From an uncultured Eubacterium sp. (lineage in GTDB: Bacteria; Bacillota; Clostridia; Lachnospirales; Lachnospiraceae), in contig CAJGDH010000066.1 of NCBI GenBank assembly GCA_904502145.1, positions 1 through 8,785 on the forward strand: DNA of 8,785 bases, given 5' to 3'. How positions within the stretch are numbered: the stretch's first letter is position 1; each line of letters opens with the position of its first letter. Both the position numbers and the translations under genes were made by a program. Shown in pieces: positions 6,216 through 8,785 of the stretch. The notes under the pieces were generated by a model. It ran no database searches and was not told the origin of the DNA. It saw only the letters and a list, made by a program, of their open reading frames with translations.

Positions 6216-7628
6216 ATGAGTGATTTGAAGATGAACGCCCGGGAGAGACTGGAATTCCTGCTTGAGGAGAACAGTTTCGTGGAACTGGGCAGTCTGGTAT
6301 CCGCGAGGAATACCGATTACAACCTGGGAGCGAAGAAGGTGGATGGCGACGGCGTCATCACCGGCTACGGGCTGCTGGGGGACCGTATGGTCTACGTCTA
6401 CAGCCAGGATGCCGGAATGCTGGGAGGCTCCGTGGGAGAGATGCATGCGAAGAAGATCTCCGCAGTCTATGATATGGCCATGAAGACAGGAGCTCCGGTC
6501 ATCGGTCTCATCGACTGTGCCGGCCTCAGGCTTCAGGAAGCCAACGATGCCCTTCAGGCCTTCGGACAGATCTTCCACAAACAGGCCCAGGCTTCAGGAA
6601 GGATCCCCCAGATCACCGCGATCTGCGGTATGTGCGGGGGTGGCAGCGCCATCATGAGCGCCATGTCCGATTTTACCCTGATGACGAAGGAAGGCAGTGC
6701 GCTGTTTGTCAACAGTCCCAACGCACTGGAAGGGAATATAGAAAGCAGACTGAATACCGGAAGCGGAAGCTACCAGGCACAAACAGCGGGAAACGTGGAT
6801 TTCCTCTGTGAGGACGAGAAGGAGATGCTCCTGAAGATCCGCAGCCTCATCAGCTATCTGCCCTCTGACCATGAAGCGGATGATGCTTTCGTGGAATGTA
6901 CGGACGACCTCAACCGGGTCATCGGTGCCCTGGCGGATTCCGTCTACGATGCAAGGTTCATCCTCACTTCCGTGGCGGACCATGAGACCTTCCTGGAGAC
7001 AAAAGCGGACTACGCTCCGGAGATGATGACAGGATTTCTCCGCCTGGACGGCGAGACCATCGGTGCCGTGGCCAATGCGGAACCGGTGCTGACTGCGGCA
7101 GGACTGACCAAGGCAGTCCGCTTCGTACGGTTCTGCGATGCATTTTCCATCCCCCTGCTCACCCTGACCAACGTGGAAGGGATGAAAGCCTCGGTGGAGG
7201 AAGAAAATGATCTGGCAAGGGCCATGGGCCGTTTTACTGCCGAACTTTCCGGATCCACGGTAGCAAGAATAAACCTGATCGCGGGCAAAGCCTTCGGGAC
7301 TGCCGGTGTGGTCATGAACTCCAAAGCCCTCGGGGCTGATTTTGTCCTGGCCTGGCCGGATGCCTCCATCGGCATGATGGATGCGGGAAAGGCAGTCAGG
7401 ATCATCTACGCGGAGGAGATCAGCAAGGGCTCCGACCAGCTGGGTCTCATCCGGGAGAAGACAGCACAATACGATGAACTTCAGAGCAGCGCCATGGCGG
7501 CGGCAAGAAGAGGGTATGTGGATGACATCATCGAACCCGATGCCAGCAGAAAGCGCCTGATCGCTGCCTATGAGATGCTTTTCGGCAAGAAACAGAACGT
7601 GACGGAAAAGAAACATCCGGCAATCTAG
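6216..7628 (+). CDS. mmdA: Carboxyltransferase (alpha) subunit of a Na+-pumping acyl-CoA decarboxylase, methylmalonyl-CoA type
   Basis: A 470-residue biotin-dependent carboxyltransferase of the crotonase-like PccB/MmdA family. It transfers the carboxyl group of an acyl-CoA to biotin on the carrier protein encoded two genes downstream. The N-terminal half carries the glycine-rich oxyanion loop CGMCGGGSAIMSAMSDFTLM (137-156), and the C-terminal half a second one, GKAFGTAG (357-364), followed by VVMNSKALGADFVLAWPDAS. Both halves are complete, but the protein is somewhat shorter than the roughly 510 residues of described MmdA and PccB proteins, mainly at the N terminus. I chose ATG 6216 because GGAGG at 6204-6208 is 7 nt upstream; in-frame ATG 6210 and TTG 6192 are badly placed. 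The neighbouring OadG-like, biotin carrier and OadB/MmdB genes show that it works in a membrane sodium pump rather than in an ATP-dependent carboxylase. It is not of the OadA type, so oxaloacetate is unlikely; methylmalonyl-CoA is the best guess, and malonyl-CoA or glutaconyl-CoA cannot be excluded. Confidence 0.88.
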   Translation: MSDLKMNARERLEFLLEENSFVELGSLVSARNTDYNLGAKKVDGDGVITGYGLLGDRMVYVYSQDAGMLGGSVGEMHAKKISAVYDMAMKTGAPVIGLIDCAGLRLQEANDALQAFGQIFHKQAQASGRIPQITAICGMCGGGSAIMSAMSDFTLMTKEGSALFVNSPNALEGNIESRLNTGSGSYQAQTAGNVDFLCEDEKEMLLKIRSLISYLPSDHEADDAFVECTDDLNRVIGALADSVYDARFILTSVADHETFLETKADYAPEMMTGFLRLDGETIGAVANAEPVLTAAGLTKAVRFVRFCDAFSIPLLTLTNVEGMKASVEEENDLARAMGRFTAELSGSTVARINLIAGKAFGTAGVVMNSKALGADFVLAWPDASIGMMDAGKAVRIIYAEEISKGSDQLGLIREKTAQYDELQSSAMAAARRGYVDDIIEPDASRKRLIAAYEMLFGKKQNVTEKKHPAI

Positions 7629-7640
7629 TGAGGTGAGTTT

Positions 7641-7994
7641 ATGCAATCATTTTTAACTGCCCTTCTGAATACACTCATGGGAATGGGCACGGTATTTGTG
7701 GTGCTGATCTTCATCTCCCTGATCATTTCCCTGTTTAAATATGTTCCGGCCTTCGAACAGAAGTGGAAGAGCAAAAAGAAGAATAAGGCAGAGGAAGAAG
7801 AGATCAGTGACGATATTCCCCAGATCATCCGTGATGTGGAGGGGAAGGAAGAGCTGGTGGAGGATGAAGCTCTGGTTGCGGTGATCACCGCGGCGATCAT
7901 GGCCTACCGGGGACAGGAAACCGCCAGTGCGGACCGGCTTGTTGTCCGTTCCGTGAGAAGAGTGAGGCATCAAGGAAGAAGACGTACAGTTTAA
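7641..7994 (+). CDS. mmdD: OadG/MmdD-family small membrane subunit of sodium pump decarboxylase
   Basis: A 117-residue protein with one N-terminal membrane segment (about residues 10-32), a lysine-rich then glutamate-rich linker (41-76) and a conserved C-terminal helix and tail: EALVAVITAAIMAY (76-89) followed by LVVRSVRRV (100-108). This is the pattern of OadG and MmdD subunits, which anchor the complex and hold the carboxyltransferase and beta subunit together. The C terminus is very basic (RHQGRRRTV). The start ATG is 12 nt after the mmdA stop, preceded by GAGGTGAG at 7630-7637. In the Veillonella methylmalonyl-CoA decarboxylase a further tiny epsilon subunit exists; none is seen here, so the order A-D-C-B is like that reported for Propionigenium modestum. 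The symbol depends on the substrate assignment of the operon. Confidence 0.85.
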   Translation: MQSFLTALLNTLMGMGTVFVVLIFISLIISLFKYVPAFEQKWKSKKKNKAEEEEISDDIPQIIRDVEGKEELVEDEALVAVITAAIMAYRGQETASADRLVVRSVRRVRHQGRRRTV

Positions 7995-8014
7995 GCTGTC
8001 TAGGAGGAATCAGT

Positions 8015-8404
8015 ATGAAGAATTACAGAATTACCGTTAACGGTGTGACATATGATGTAGAAGTAGAAGAGATCAGCGCAGACCAGATGGGAGAACAGGC
8101 AGGCAGGACAGCCGCGGCTCCTTCCGCTCCGGCCCCCGCTCCCAAGGCTCCCGCAAAGAAGGCTCCGGCCAAAGCCGCCGGCGCAGCGGGCAGCATCACC
8201 GTCAATGCCCCCATGCCGGGCAAGATCGTGGATATCAGGGTAAAAGCCGGCGACCAGGTGACCAAAGGCCAGGTTGCAGTTATCCTCGAAGCCATGAAGA
8301 TGGAAAATGAGATCTGCGTGCCCCAGGACGGCACCGTCGCTTCCGTGGAAGTTTCCGTCGGTGACGGAGTCGAGGGAGGAAATGTACTGGTAACTATGGA
8401 CTGA
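8015..8404 (+). CDS. mmdC: Biotin carboxyl carrier (gamma) subunit of the decarboxylase
   Basis: A 129-residue biotinyl protein that carries CO2 as carboxybiotin from the carboxyltransferase to the membrane beta subunit. The N-terminal part MKNYRITVNGVTYDVEVEEI (1-20) matches the small leading strand region typical of decarboxylase carriers. A flexible linker rich in Ala, Pro and Lys runs from about 32 to 58. The biotinyl/lipoyl attachment domain (about 60-129) begins with VNAPMPGKI (63-71) and carries the biotinylation site EAMKM, with the target Lys95. The C-terminal half of the domain (VSVGDGVEGGNVLVTMD) is complete. The ribosome binding site AGGAGG at 8002-8007 is 7 nt before the ATG. It is a stand-alone carrier rather than fused to a carboxylase, consistent with the separate subunits of the methylmalonyl-CoA, glutaconyl-CoA and related pumps. 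Confidence 0.93.
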   Translation: MKNYRITVNGVTYDVEVEEISADQMGEQAGRTAAAPSAPAPAPKAPAKKAPAKAAGAAGSITVNAPMPGKIVDIRVKAGDQVTKGQVAVILEAMKMENEICVPQDGTVASVEVSVGDGVEGGNVLVTMD

Positions 8405-8429
8405 TCCGGTTTGAAATGGAGGGAAACCT

Positions 8430-8785
8430 ATGGCATATGTTGCAGAGACCTTAACCAATCTTGCAGCCCAGACCGGATTCGCCTTTTTGAAGCCCGGCAA
8501 CTTTGTGATGATCATCGTTGCCCTGATCTTTTTGTATCTGGCCATCGCCAAAGGATATGAGCCCCTGCTGCTTGTACCCATCTCATTTGGCATGCTGCTT
8601 GTGAACCTGTACCCCGCCATCATGGAAGAGGGCGGGTTACTTCATTATTTCTATTTGCTGGACGAATGGAGTATTCTTCCTTCCCTGATCTTCCTGGGTG
8701 TGGGGGCAATGACGGATTTCGGCCCGCTGATCGCCAATCCCAAGAGCTTTCTCCTTGGGGCTGCTGCTCAGTTCGGTATCTATTC
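8430..8785 (+). CDS. mmdB: Sodium ion-translocating decarboxylase beta subunit, N-terminal part (3' truncated by window)
   Basis: The first 118 residues of an OadB/MmdB/GcdB-type integral membrane protein are visible; the frame is still open at the window end. The start ATG has GGAGGG at 8418-8423, 6 nt upstream, and lies 25 nt after the carrier gene stop. Hydrophobic segments occur at about residues 24-41, 45-62, 82-98 and from about 106 on. The stretch LGVGAMTDFGPLIANPKSFL (89-108) followed by LGAAAQFGI is highly characteristic of this family, which decarboxylates carboxybiotin and couples this to Na+ export. The residues known to bind Na+ and protons in the family lie further downstream and cannot be checked here. 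It completes the operon logic of the four-subunit pump. Confidence 0.95.
   Translation, partial: MAYVAETLTNLAAQTGFAFLKPGNFVMIIVALIFLYLAIAKGYEPLLLVPISFGMLLVNLYPAIMEEGGLLHYFYLLDEWSILPSLIFLGVGAMTDFGPLIANPKSFLLGAAAQFGIY

Noticed and set aside
6594..7646. Long open frame (350 codons) on the - strand opposite the carboxyltransferase gene
   Set aside because: The + strand frame has clear family motifs throughout; the antisense product resembles no family and is rich in His, Gly, Cys and Ser from complementing + strand codons.

Overview
The window reads as an ordinary chromosomal segment of a low-to-moderate GC Firmicute of class Clostridia, most like a Lachnospiraceae-type anaerobe. The reasons are the presence of RNase Y (rny) and of adjacent scpA and scpB, strong AGGAGG-type ribosome binding sites, and a four-part sodium-pumping decarboxylase typical of fermentative anaerobes. 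That placement is inference; no rRNA or other decisive marker is present. All genes lie on the + strand. I see no mobile element, CRISPR array, tRNA or rRNA.

Layout. (1) Positions 1-742 hold the C-terminal part of a MATE-family multidrug/cation antiporter, cut by the window edge. (2) A well-formed promoter (TTGACT, 17 nt, TAAAAT), whose -35 box overlaps the MATE stop codon, drives rny (824-2377), which ends at a strong 12-bp terminator hairpin (2438-2469). (3) A second promoter (TTGAAA, 17 nt, TACAAT) starts a three-gene transcription unit: glgB (glycogen branching enzyme), then scpA after 3 nt, then scpB after 13 nt, ending at a UUCG-tetraloop hairpin (5917-5954). (4) After an AT-rich intergenic region of 372 nt, with an extended -10 promoter at 6104-6132, comes a membrane-bound biotin-dependent decarboxylase operon: carboxyltransferase (mmdA-like), OadG-type small membrane subunit (mmdD-like), biotin carrier (mmdC-like, AMKM biotinylation site), and the start of the sodium-translocating beta subunit (mmdB-like), which runs off the end of the window.

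How the genes work together. The last four genes form one machine. The carboxyltransferase moves CO2 from an acyl-CoA (most likely methylmalonyl-CoA) to biotin on the carrier protein; the beta subunit then decarboxylates carboxybiotin and exports Na+; the OadG-like subunit anchors and stabilises the complex. scpA and scpB supply the two non-SMC subunits of the condensin complex, and their shared transcription unit with glgB is an unexpected pairing.

No clearly undescribed system is visible. The points most worth a second look are the apparent translation-limiting leader of rny, the glgB-scpAB linkage with an acidic/basic tail on GlgB, a perfect 12-bp tandem duplication across the scpB stop codon, the structured promoter region of the decarboxylase operon, and the short carboxyltransferase whose substrate is not settled by context.
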